Shown piece after piece: positions 25,723 to 33,054 of a DNA stretch of 64,000 nt (the first letter of the stretch is position 1; the number at the start of each line of letters is the position of its first letter). Both the position numbers and the translations under genes were made by a program. The stretch comes from Streptomyces sp. NA02950. Lineage in GTDB: Bacteria; Actinomycetota; Actinomycetes; Streptomycetales; Streptomycetaceae. The stretch spans positions 6,569,001 through 6,633,000 of the forward strand of contig NZ_CP054916.1 in the NCBI RefSeq assembly GCF_013364155.1, given 5' to 3'. The notes under the pieces are model-generated. The model ran no database searches and was not told the DNA's origin. It saw only the letters and a list, made by a program, of their open reading frames with translations.

Positions 25723-26991
25723 GTGTTGCTACGTACCGTTCTCCGATTCTCGTCGGGCACCCGGCTGCTGCCCTTCCTTATTGGCTTCATCGTCATCGCC
25801 CTGCGCGACAATCTCTCCGAGTGGGTCACTCCCCATTACTGGCTCTCTGTCAGCGGCAGCGCCAGCCTCGCCCTGACCTTCGTCGGCCCCGCCTGCGCCG
25901 GCGCTGCGGCTTGGGAGGGAAGCCGGGTCAGGCGGGCGCGCATCTTCGACCAGAGCACTGTCCGTTCCCCACTTGCCATAACTTTCCCTCTTCTGTTGCC
26001 CGTGTGGGCGATGGGTCTGATCGGCATGGCGACGGCTCTCGTGGTCTCCGCCACCGCAGCAGGCGTCGGCATCGGCACGCCGAACTTCGGAATCCTGGCA
26101 GTCGAAGCCGTACTGCTCGCGGCCAACACCCTGGTCGGCTATCTCCTAGGTCGACTTTGGGCCCCTGTCGTCGCAGTCCCCGCCACCTTGATCACCAGCT
26201 TCTTGGCCAATGCGTATCCGGCCTCCTGGAGCATCTTGTGGATCCGGCATTTGGTTGGTGGTGGGCTGAACGACTGCTGCTCGCTTGATCAGAATCTGGA
26301 TATGTCGGCCGTGCAGAGCGCCATCACGTTCGGCGCGGCTGTCTGCCTGGCCGCTGCGGTACTCATCCACCATGGCAAGACCATCCCCGCTCTCCTCATC
26401 GCATCCGTGCTGGCCACCGGGGGATTCGCCCTCGGCGCCATCACCGCACACGGGATGGGAGCCGATCCGGTCACCCCCCGCCCGGCCAGCGCACTGATCT
26501 GCGATCACGGTCGGCCACGGATATGTCTGTGGCCCGAGATGAACCACCAAGCTGCCATGATCCGCACCGAGGGACGCAACGCCGCCGACAGGCTTCAAGA
26601 GGCGGGGGTCACGGTGCCCGCCACGTTGACCATGGCCGACCAACCTCAACGCGACGAGGCCAAGCTCGCGATCGACGCCGACACAAGCGCCAATGACGTC
26701 CGCATCGGCGTGGCGGCCGGCCTGATTCCGCAGTCACCCACCTGCGCGGAGAAAGGCGAGCCCTACCCAGCTGAAGTGGCTTACGGTCCCATCGGAGCGT
26801 GGCTCTCCCTCACTGCTGGAGCCTCACCCCGGACTCTCACAGAGCGAGTCACACCGTCAGAACTCACTCTCGCCCAGCATGTCATCAAACAGTCCCGAAA
26901 GGCCCAGCTTTCCTGGTACGAGCGCAACGCCCGTGCCATGCAATCCTGCAACGTACGGCCCGAGCTGGGCATCAACGGGAGCACAGCATGA
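25723..26991 (+). CDS. ABC transporter membrane protein with extracytoplasmic region
   Basis: 422-aa membrane protein. Hydrophobic segments cluster in the first 245 residues (LLPFLIGFIVIALRD, ASLALTFVGPACAGAAAW, TFPLLLPVWAMGLIGMATAL, FGILAVEAVLLAANTLVGYLL, AITFGAAVCLAAAVLI, ALLIASVLATGGFALGAIT). A hydrophilic C-terminal half of about 170 residues with cysteines (ALICDHGRPRICLW, PTCAEKGE) is probably outside. It starts 3 bp after the ATPase stop and overlaps the next gene (ATGA). It is a permease of an unusual type, with no classical permease family recognised. Confidence 0.7.
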   Translation: MLLRTVLRFSSGTRLLPFLIGFIVIALRDNLSEWVTPHYWLSVSGSASLALTFVGPACAGAAAWEGSRVRRARIFDQSTVRSPLAITFPLLLPVWAMGLIGMATALVVSATAAGVGIGTPNFGILAVEAVLLAANTLVGYLLGRLWAPVVAVPATLITSFLANAYPASWSILWIRHLVGGGLNDCCSLDQNLDMSAVQSAITFGAAVCLAAAVLIHHGKTIPALLIASVLATGGFALGAITAHGMGADPVTPRPASALICDHGRPRICLWPEMNHQAAMIRTEGRNAADRLQEAGVTVPATLTMADQPQRDEAKLAIDADTSANDVRIGVAAGLIPQSPTCAEKGEPYPAEVAYGPIGAWLSLTAGASPRTLTERVTPSELTLAQHVIKQSRKAQLSWYERNARAMQSCNVRPELGINGSTA

Positions 26992-27581
26992 TCTGGTGGT
27001 TCAAGGCTCGCGCCGTTGCCTCGCTATCAGCGACCGTTGTCGTAACCAACGCGCTGGGGCTGCTCATGGGCAAAACCGAGCTACCCCTCCCCGTACTCAC
27101 CGGCCAGTCCGGACACTTCCTCGTCGGCCACCTGATCACCCTGCTGCCAGCAGTGATGCTGCTCCACGGCATGGGGCGCGGTGACCTGCGCACCGAATAC
27201 GTTGCCTGCCGCCCCGTACGGGCGTGGGACGCCGTCCTCGGCGCCGCCGTGGCCGCCACTGCGGCAGTGATGGCCGCCATTTGCTATGCCCTCGGCGCTG
27301 ACAACATCGCGCTCGTTCTGGGGCGCAACATCGCCGGATACATCGGCTTGGCGCTGCTGCTGTTCCCCATGCTCGGCCACCGGATAGCAGCCGTCACCGT
27401 GGCCTTTGTGCCACTGTTGTGCGCCGCAGCCGGCTGGTCGAGCGACGGTCGCCCCGCCCCGTGGGCCTGGATTCTTTATCCTGCCGACTCCCTGGTCGCC
27501 CCGCTCATCACTGCGGTCCTTGTCCTTACGGGGGTTCTCCTGTGCCTCACCCGGCAAGTTCCCCTGCGGGCTGCACCATGA
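26988..27581 (+). CDS. Second ABC-associated membrane protein
   Basis: 197-aa polytopic protein with five or six hydrophobic helices (VVVTNALGLLMGK, LVGHLITLLPAVMLLHG, AVLGAAVAATAAVMAAICYA, IALVLGRNIAGYIGLALLLF, IAAVTVAFVPLLCAAAGW, LITAVLVLTGVLLCL). The ATG at 26988 overlaps the stop of the preceding membrane protein, so the three genes form one operon. It probably completes the transporter or gives immunity. Family not recognised. Confidence 0.68.
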   Translation: MIWWFKARAVASLSATVVVTNALGLLMGKTELPLPVLTGQSGHFLVGHLITLLPAVMLLHGMGRGDLRTEYVACRPVRAWDAVLGAAVAATAAVMAAICYALGADNIALVLGRNIAGYIGLALLLFPMLGHRIAAVTVAFVPLLCAAAGWSSDGRPAPWAWILYPADSLVAPLITAVLVLTGVLLCLTRQVPLRAAP

Positions 27582-27589
27582 CGCCCCCT

Positions 27590-28073
27590 CCTCTCGTCCG
27601 CTGCCTGCACAGGGCTGTAGGTCTACCCACAGATCTTCATCGGCCGGTGTGCAGGTGATCGCGTCGAGCGAGTGCCGGTTCACCGGCCGGGCGGTCACCG
27701 ACTGCGGCGCTGGTGGGCGGACTACAGCGGGGGCATCGGGTTCGGTGATGACCCCGGTCGACTGCCCATGTGCGCAGGATCCGCCGGACTCCGTCGTGGT
27801 CCTCGATGAGTGGATGGTGACCGCAGGGCCCCTGGCGTAGCACCCGATCCAGGGCTTGCCTTCGACGGGGCCGGAATCAACGGCGCTGCATATGGAATGG
27901 CGTGCAGTGCGTAGAACCCGGCTGAGGCGGCCGGGACCAGGGGAGACGGTGTCGGACAGCTCGATGGCGGTGATGCCCCGACCAACGTTGAACGCCCGGA
28001 TGTTGGGCCGGTGGCGTGGCGGTGGCTGGGGTTGATGGCTGGCACCGAGGTCGCGAGTTGCCCTCATCATCAA
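27590..28073 (-). pseudogene. Degenerate coupled gene downstream of the DUF2637 gene
   Basis: An ATG at 28073 overlaps the DUF2637 stop (TGATG) and opens MRATRDLGASHQPQPPPRHR, then PNIRAFNVGRGITAIELSDT with good coding bias. Near 27810 the better reading moves one frame (PLIEDHDGVRRILRTWAVD) and near 27762 it moves back (GVITEPDAPAVVRPPAPQ), suggesting a pair of compensating indels. The frame then runs into the antisense of the ABC operon without a natural end. Probably a truncated element gene; function unknown. Confidence 0.4.
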
Positions 28074-29596
28074 TTGTCAGTGACCTCGTTGATCGCCTTG
28101 GACAGCCATCCGGGTGAGCGACTGATGCTTTTGGCGAAGGCGCGTTGGCTCAGGGTCGGATCGGCTTTCTTCGCCGCGTGCCATGCCCGCGCGGCGTCGG
28201 TGCGTTGTCGGCGGGCTGCGGTGTCTGGGACTCCGGCGTGAACGGCCGTCCGACGAGGCTCCCCGACACTGTTCGCGGAGGGCCTTTCATGGTCTTTGCG
28301 GCGGCCGTTCATGTACTGGTCGCGCCCTTCGTGCACGGGAGCGTTCGAGCCGTGCGCGGTGTCGTTTCTAGGTTTGACGTCCGTGTCGTTCGTGGAGCCC
28401 TGGGTCCCATTCACAGCCTCGATGCGGCCACCGTTCACGGCCATGCCCGCTGCCGCGTTCACCGGGACCCTGAACGGCGTGATCTGCGGGATTGTCGATT
28501 TGCCGTCACCGTTCACGGGGCCCGTTGCATCACTGTCTCCACCGTTCACGGCTTGGTCGTTCCCGCTGTTCATCGGGGGTTGGGAACGCCCCGCCGAGCT
28601 GCGGTTCACGGTCTCGTCTCGCCGTGCGTGAAAGGTCGTCTCGTCCGCCCCGCCATCACCGTTCACGGTCCTGTCGGCGGCGCGTTCGTCGCCGTGAACG
28701 CCGGAGTCGGGATCGCGACTTGCGTGGTCGAAGAGGTGGTGCGGTACCCGCGGCTCCTGCTCCATGAGGGCCGGCACCGCGGAGTACAGGCCAATGTGCT
28801 CGGCGAGGCTGAGCGGGCGTCCGTCGTGGTTGAACGCGCCGTGCCGGGCGGCTGCGACCAGGGCCCGCCGAGCTCGGGTCTTCGCCAGCCAGGCCAGCGG
28901 GCGGGAGCTGCGGGTGCGTGCGCGGGCGACGTGCACGGCGGTGGCACCAAGTCGCCGGTCACTGTTGTCGGTGTGGGCGCGCCGCTCGGGCGCGAGCCCG
29001 CGCTCCCACAGGAGACCGGCGAAGGCAGGGGCCAGGAGCCGGATGAAGACGACGACGAGAGTTTGCCAGCCGCTCTGACCGGCCGGGGCGCCGACGGCCG
29101 CCTCAAGGGCGGAGACGAGGGATGAGGCGGCGACTGCGGTCCACATCAGCGTGGCGTCGGCCCCGCCGGTGCCCCCGTCGAGGATGTTGGCGCGGGCTCG
29201 GATGCCGCAGGCGACGATGGCGCCCTCGATGAATCCCAGCGTCAGCAGGGTGACCGGGACGGCCACGCATTCGGGGACGCCTGCGGAAGCTACGGCGGTC
29301 TGGGTGACGGGCCACATGCCGACCAGGCTGGCCCCGCTGGCCATGGTGGCGATGGCGTACGTGAGCCGGTCCGCGGTGCGGCGGGCACGTACGACGCGGG
29401 CCCGCCGCACCGACTCCTCCTCGTTCTCGCCTGGCGTCTGGTTGCAGTCGGGGGACGTGCTGCTGGAGGCGGCGGGAGGCCGATGGCGCCTGCGCAGGAA
29501 GAGCGCGGCGAAGACCACCAGGAGCAGAGCGACGAAGGCGGCCACGACCGCCGTCACGATGTCGCTGGTGACCCATTGGGTAATGGTGGTGTCCAT
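28070..29596 (-). CDS. DUF2637-type membrane protein of actinomycete transfer regions
   Basis: 508-aa protein typical of Streptomyces plasmids and integrative elements, related to Spd spread proteins thought to help intramycelial DNA transfer. N-terminal TM segment (IVTAVVAAFVALLLVVFAALF) followed by a basic stretch; then a DUF2637-like core with several TMs (LTYAIATMASGASLVGMWP, VAVPVTLLTLGFIEGAIVAC, LVVVFIRLLAPAFAGLLW). The C-terminal 230 residues are hydrophilic with repeated VNG/VHG/VNGD tripeptides, and the end (SQRAFAKSISRSPGWLSKAI) resembles a DNA-binding HTH. The repeats coincide with a DNA octamer cluster (separate entry). Confidence 0.75.
   Translation of the reverse strand: MDTTITQWVTSDIVTAVVAAFVALLLVVFAALFLRRRHRPPAASSSTSPDCNQTPGENEEESVRRARVVRARRTADRLTYAIATMASGASLVGMWPVTQTAVASAGVPECVAVPVTLLTLGFIEGAIVACGIRARANILDGGTGGADATLMWTAVAASSLVSALEAAVGAPAGQSGWQTLVVVFIRLLAPAFAGLLWERGLAPERRAHTDNSDRRLGATAVHVARARTRSSRPLAWLAKTRARRALVAAARHGAFNHDGRPLSLAEHIGLYSAVPALMEQEPRVPHHLFDHASRDPDSGVHGDERAADRTVNGDGGADETTFHARRDETVNRSSAGRSQPPMNSGNDQAVNGGDSDATGPVNGDGKSTIPQITPFRVPVNAAAGMAVNGGRIEAVNGTQGSTNDTDVKPRNDTAHGSNAPVHEGRDQYMNGRRKDHERPSANSVGEPRRTAVHAGVPDTAARRQRTDAARAWHAAKKADPTLSQRAFAKSISRSPGWLSKAINEVTDN
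28236..28700 (+). repeat. Cluster of CCGTTCAC-type octamers inside the DUF2637 gene
   Basis: Exact CCGTTCAC occurs at about 28431, 28509, 28542 and 28659, mostly within ACCGTTCACGG, and inverted (GTGAACGG) near 28238. One-mismatch forms occur near 28305 (CCGTTCAT), 28409 (CCATTCAC), 28455 (GCGTTCAC), 28471 (CTGAACGG), 28602 (CGGTTCAC) and 28694 (GTGAACGC). They encode the VNG/VHG repeats of the protein. Short octamer arrays near spd genes are known as TraB recognition sequences in Streptomyces plasmids, so this may be a cis-acting transfer locus. Confidence 0.5.
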
Positions 29597-29638
29597 GAGT
29601 GTCTTCGTCGTCTCTCTCGTGGTCGGCGGGGGTTGGAG

Positions 29639-29893
29639 TCAGATGAGAGGGGTGTGGTCTGGAAGGCGGCCCTCGCGGCGTGGCGGGCCCTTGCGGTGGT
29701 CGGTATCGCCGTCGCAGATCTTGTGGCGGGCCGGAGCTGTGGGGCCGGTGACGAGCACGCAGCGAGCCTTGAGATCAGCGCCCCCGGCTTCTCGACGTGC
29801 CTTTGACCGTTGCTCCTGCCTCGTATCGGGTACGCAGCTCGCGCGTGGCGTCGTGTTCGGGCCGCGAGCAGGAGGGGCGTTGCCCAGGTTCAT
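29639..29893 (-). CDS. Small coupled element protein, unknown function
   Basis: 84-aa frame starting MNLGNAPPARGPNTTPRASC at an ATG that overlaps the stop of the winged-helix gene (ATGA at 29890-29893). The C-terminal part contains RCVLVTGPTAPARHKICDGD and is basic. It ends 42 bp before the DUF2637 start on the same strand. The coupling supports expression; no family is recognised. Confidence 0.45.
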   Translation of the reverse strand: MNLGNAPPARGPNTTPRASCVPDTRQEQRSKARREAGGADLKARCVLVTGPTAPARHKICDGDTDHRKGPPRREGRLPDHTPLI

Positions 29894-30576
29894 GCGGCGG
29901 ACTCCCATTCGTGGACAGCATCGATATGCGCGCGGACCAACTCGTCGTAGGAGCGCTCGTCGTTGGCGGTACGGAAGATGAGGCGCCCGTCGGTAGCGAC
30001 ATGCCATTCGGGGACAGTCAGGCCCGTATCCGGGTCATGAAGGCGGCCGTCGGACACGAGCCATTGCGTACGTCGCTGGGGCGTGACCTCGTCGGCGCGC
30101 TCGGTGGGAGCCGGGACCGTGCGGCCGCCCTGAACGACCACGATGGCTGGGGCTCGGCGCTCAGCACGGCGTTCCAGGGCGTCGCGGTACGCCGCAGGTT
30201 CGGCGGAGTGGAGAGCCTTTCGGCGCGCTCCGATGCCGGCAGTGCCGTAGCGCTGCGCGATGTCGTCCCAGCCCTGTGCGGGGGTGGCCTCGGAGGAGGG
30301 AAATGCGTGGTCGTCGGCCTGCTGTCCCACGCCTTCCAGAGCGCGCGGCGTCAGGGCCCATGTCTCGGCCGTCTTCCGGACCAGCCCGGCTTCCGCCAGG
30401 CGCCTCAGCGTCCGGTAGGCGGCGGTACGGGACACGGACGACGACGCGGCCAGCTGGGACGCGGTCTGATCAGGGCGGGAGTGCAGGGCTCCGATCACCA
30501 TGAGGGTGGCACCGCCCAGCCCGTGCCGGGCGAAGGCGTCGTGTGCCATCAGGTCCCCGATGACGACGGAGTCCAC
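29890..30576 (-). CDS. Winged-helix element protein
   Basis: 228-aa protein (219 aa if it starts at the ATG at 30549, which has GGGGA just upstream). The N-terminal half is a MarR-like winged helix: MVIGALHSRPDQTASQLAAS, SSVSRTAAYRTLRRLAEAGL, VRKTAETWALTPRALEGVG. The C-terminal half (RRKALHSAEPAAYRDALERR, WHVATDGRLIFRTANDERSY) has no recognised domain. It lies upstream of, and is coupled to, the small ORF and DUF2637 gene, so it probably regulates or assists the transfer/replication operon. Confidence 0.6.
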   Translation of the reverse strand: MDSVVIGDLMAHDAFARHGLGGATLMVIGALHSRPDQTASQLAASSSVSRTAAYRTLRRLAEAGLVRKTAETWALTPRALEGVGQQADDHAFPSSEATPAQGWDDIAQRYGTAGIGARRKALHSAEPAAYRDALERRAERRAPAIVVVQGGRTVPAPTERADEVTPQRRTQWLVSDGRLHDPDTGLTVPEWHVATDGRLIFRTANDERSYDELVRAHIDAVHEWESAA

Positions 30577-30788
30577 GTCTGGGGTGTTACTTGGCGGGGG
30601 CGTCTCACCTGCAGACCACTCAGCGCCCCCCCCAATCGGAGACTTGAGGAGTGGTCCATCCCTGAGACAGGGAGGCGGTGCGTTTTTCGGGGGAGAGGCG
30701 GGGGCCTTCGCTCAGGTACCAGGTGGACCCCTCCGAACCGTGTCCGGTCCGGATCCGGGTGAGCCAGCCTTCCGGCTTCAAGATGGTT
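30577..30788. other. Spacer between element genes; nothing recognised
   Basis: About 210 bp between two leftward element genes. It should contain the promoter of the winged-helix/DUF2637 operon. No repeat or conserved site stands out apart from a C/G-rich run at 30625-30640. Confidence 0.3.
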
Positions 30789-31442
30789 TCATAAGCTCGC
30801 GGTGTGCTGGCGGCCTCCGGCCCGTTCAGCGAACGTCAGGTGCGCACGGAGCGTGCGAAGGGCCGTTCGGCGCCGCTCGCCGGGCCATGGCGTGGTCTCC
30901 ATGCGGTCCCGCTGTGCGGCAAGATCCTCATGGGCATGGTGGCGGGACTCGATCGTCCGCGTGGTCGCCACCTTTTCGGAGGCACTGGCCCAGATGCGGG
31001 CGAGGGTGCCATGCGCGCCGGCGAGGCCGGAGCGGGCCGCTATCGTCCGAAGATGGCGGCCGCCCTCATGGTCGGGGTGCATCAGCAGCTCGGTGAGCCG
31101 GCTCAAGGTCCCGCCGGAGCGGGCGATGTAGCACGCGATGGCGGAGGTGATGCGGTGTCCGTGCTCCGCCGCGCCATGGCGGTCCGCACGGAGGGCAACT
31201 GACCGGCCGCTCTTGTCCAGTTTGCTGTAGGCGCCAGTGGCGTATCGGCCCGTGAGGTTGCCGTGCAGGATGAGGTCGGCCGCAGCCTTCGGCAGTCCGT
31301 GCAGCCCCAGGCGGGTGGACTGATGGGTTGTGACTGCCTCTGAACGTGTCCTCCGCGAGGGGGGTCTCACTGCGGCGGATTCGCTGTGAGGGTGCGGTTT
31401 GGAGTCGCGCTGTGGCACTCTGGGGCCGTCCCGTAAGGACAT
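30789..31442 (-). CDS. Element protein of unknown function next to attR
   Basis: 217-aa soluble protein. After a basic, Pro/Ser-rich N-terminus (from MSLRDGPRVPQRDSKPHPHS), a conserved-looking region reads LHGLPKAAADLILHGNLTGR, YATGAYSKLDKSGRSVALRA, HRITSAIACYIARSGGTLSR and LTELLMHPDHEGGRHLRTIA, followed by a charged helical tail. It is the last gene before attR and precedes the winged-helix/DUF2637 operon on the same strand, a position where replication or primase-type proteins of such elements are often found. I see no catalytic motif, so the function is open. Confidence 0.5.
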   Translation of the reverse strand: MSLRDGPRVPQRDSKPHPHSESAAVRPPSRRTRSEAVTTHQSTRLGLHGLPKAAADLILHGNLTGRYATGAYSKLDKSGRSVALRADRHGAAEHGHRITSAIACYIARSGGTLSRLTELLMHPDHEGGRHLRTIAARSGLAGAHGTLARIWASASEKVATTRTIESRHHAHEDLAAQRDRMETTPWPGERRRTALRTLRAHLTFAERAGGRQHTASL

Positions 31443-31512
31443 GGACGATCACCCTGTGGGCCCGCCAAGACCGAGGGCGGCGTCCGGAACCGACTTCCCA
31501 TCGGTGCCAGCG

Positions 31513-31542
31513 AAGCCTCCAGGATGGCCGTCCTGGAGGCTT
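31513..31542. terminator. Perfect hairpin near attR
   Basis: AAGCCTCCAGGA (31513-31524) and TCCTGGAGGCTT (31531-31542) pair perfectly over a 6-nt loop, with TTTC after the right arm. It could terminate transcription entering or leaving the element. Confidence 0.6.
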
Positions 31543-31604
31543 TCGTATGTCTGGCTCCGGTCGGAGGCTGGCGTCCCCATCGCAGCGGTCGGCGGGTCGA
31601 TCCC

Positions 31605-31633
31605 GGGTCGAATCAGAGGGCTTTCCTCTGATT
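31605..31633 (+). repeat. Arm-type repeat and small hairpin inside attR
   Basis: GGGTCGAATC at 31605-31614 matches the tandem repeats inside attL. It runs into a hairpin (AATCAGAGG 31611-31619, CCTCTGATT 31625-31633, loop GCTTT). Position, about 80-110 bp inside the attR core, suits a recombinase or accessory-factor binding site. Confidence 0.4.
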
Positions 31634-31713
31634 GCCTTGGACCGTCTCTGCAACCTGTCCTAGCAGGTCACACCCGATCCGACTCCCGTTGGCACAGGTC
31701 AGAGAGGTGGGGC

Positions 31714-31736
31714 GACAGAACCCGGCGTACAGGCCG
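31714..31736 (+). other. attR core of the integrated island (original rnpB 3' end)
   Basis: Identical over 23 bp to attL at 2886-2908. The following ACTCGTCCGCC and the strong terminator at 31768 show that this is the native rnpB end displaced by the insertion. The reading GGCCGACTCGTCCGCC also pairs with the rnpB 5' P1 strand with a single mismatch. Confidence 0.85.
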
Positions 31737-31767
31737 ACTCGTCCGCCGCCACCTGCGACTCTGGCCT

Positions 31768-31803
31768 GGAAAGGGCCTCTGACCTGCGTCGGAGGCCCTT
31801 TCC
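31768..31803 (+). terminator. Native rnpB terminator, now orphaned
   Basis: GGAAAGGGCCTC (31768-31779) and GAGGCCCTTTCC (31792-31803) form a perfect 12-bp stem. It follows the duplicated rnpB end by about 18 bp. No RNA gene is now left in front of it except the short attR copy. Confidence 0.75.
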
Positions 31804-31929
31804 GATCTTTCATGGGCTTGCCGTCTTACACGGCGGAAAGTCCCTTGGAAGTCCCTCCGACAGCACTGAAAGTCCCTGAAAAGTCCCAGGAGCGGAGGGG
31901 TGGGGGACGCCTCTGAGCTGGTTCGGATC

Positions 31930-32110
31930 GACGGGGCACGACGTTGGCGAACGCCTCGCTTGCCACGAAGATGATCGCGGCCAGCACCTCACGGTCCCCG
32001 TATCGGCGCCGACCCCGCCCTGCGGCCGCGATGGAGCAGGTGGGAGCACTCGCTGGAACAGCTCCCACAACCCGTCCGGCACCATGCGCTCGACCATCAC
32101 CACACGGTGC
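31930..32110 (-). pseudogene. N-terminal IS5-family transposase remnant
   Basis: Minus-strand pieces VERMVPDGLWELFQRVLPPA and RRYGDREVLAAIIFVAS match the N-terminus of IS5-type transposases (compare the intact one at 13595) but lie in different frames and stop after about 50 residues. Debris just outside attR. Confidence 0.6.
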
Positions 32111-32130
32111 AGACCACCCAGCACTCCAAA

Positions 32131-32425
32131 TGAGACGACGTCTAAAGACCAAGGGCGACTTCTTCGTCGCTGCGTACCGGGCCGCCACCGAGGTCCTGTT
32201 CACCGAGGTCAGCCGGACCATCGAGGTCACCGAGCCCAGCGACGACCCCGCGGGATGCTGAACGCCGCGAGGCGTACCTGCTGCCGACTGTTGGCCGCCG
32301 ACCCCGGCCCGGCCCGGGCGCTCGTGGTCGAGTCGGTCGCCTGCCCGGCGATCCGCAAGGTACGGGCCGAGTGCCTCACGGCGTGGGCCCAGTTGATGGA
32401 AGGGCTGGTTAGTAGGTTGCTGCGA
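32131..32425 (+). pseudogene. Possible regulator fragments
   Basis: MRRRLKTKGDFFVAAYRAAT (to a stop near 32261) and, one frame over, LVVESVACPAIRKVRAECLT with AWAQLMEGLV look like pieces of one helical protein, perhaps a TetR-type C-terminus, separated by a frameshift. No intact gene. Weak evidence. Confidence 0.25.
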
Positions 32426-32545
32426 TGCTGCTCAGCAACACAACGGCGCTGATCACCGGTGCCAGCGGAAGTCTCCTGAACACGCACGCAGCGGAGTGCC
32501 TTACCGGTGATAAGAGCTCAGCGCCTGGGCAGGGCCTGTTGGTGG

Positions 32546-33031
32546 TCACTCGTCGGAAAACACGTGCGTGGTGCGTCGATAGGGCCGGGAGACCGCAGCC
32601 AGCCGGTGCGGGGTCCACAGGTCGTCCCGCTCATTCAGACTCATTTCGCCTGAACGGCGCAGCAGCCAGATGACCTCGAACTGGAAGTGCAGCACCGCAT
32701 CGCCGGCGACCCGTTCCAGCAGGCGGGACGCCAGTCTGATCATTTCGTCCTGCTGGTCGGAGTGCTCACTTGATCTGGCGAGTTCGAACATTACGGATAC
32801 GTTCGGACTAAACCCGAGATCGGTGAGCACAGGGTGCCGCGGATCTGATCTCTCTTCACCCACGCGAAGCCACAGTCCAGTCGTGGTCACCGCACCCTCG
32901 TCGACTAGCAGTTCGGGGGTGACTGACGCGTCGAACAGATCGAGAGACCGGGCTACGTCACACATTTGCCAGGCGACCTGCAACACGGTTTTCTCCGTCG
33001 CTGCCATGTCGAGACTATAGGAAATTGACAT
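32546..33031 (-). CDS. SitI3-like immunity protein for the upstream toxin
   Basis: 161-aa cytoplasmic protein starting MSISYSLDMAATEKTVLQVA, with GLWLRVGE, HPVLTDLGFSPNVSVMFELA, FQFEVIWLLRRSGEMSLNER and the C-terminal PYRRTTHVFSDE. This matches my memory of the SitI3-type family seen in Streptomyces and myxobacteria next to polymorphic toxins. It starts 23 bp after the toxin stop, with a GAGAAGGG RBS, on the same strand, the normal place of an immunity gene. It should bind and neutralise the toxin's nuclease domain. Confidence 0.68.
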   Translation of the reverse strand: MSISYSLDMAATEKTVLQVAWQMCDVARSLDLFDASVTPELLVDEGAVTTTGLWLRVGEERSDPRHPVLTDLGFSPNVSVMFELARSSEHSDQQDEMIRLASRLLERVAGDAVLHFQFEVIWLLRRSGEMSLNERDDLWTPHRLAAVSRPYRRTTHVFSDE

Positions 33032-33054
33032 GCGGATTACCCTTCTCGCAAGTT

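Noticed and set aside
28236..28700. Octamer cluster as plasmid replication iterons
   Set aside because: Iterons usually lie in non-coding DNA by a rep gene with regular spacing; these are irregularly spaced, occur in both orientations and lie within a transfer-type gene, so a transfer-recognition role is preferred.
31600..31625. GGGTCGAATC near attR as a tRNA T-arm remnant
   Set aside because: It resembles GGTTCGAATCC, but no acceptor or anticodon stem can be drawn around it, and the attachment core is clearly in rnpB, not a tRNA.
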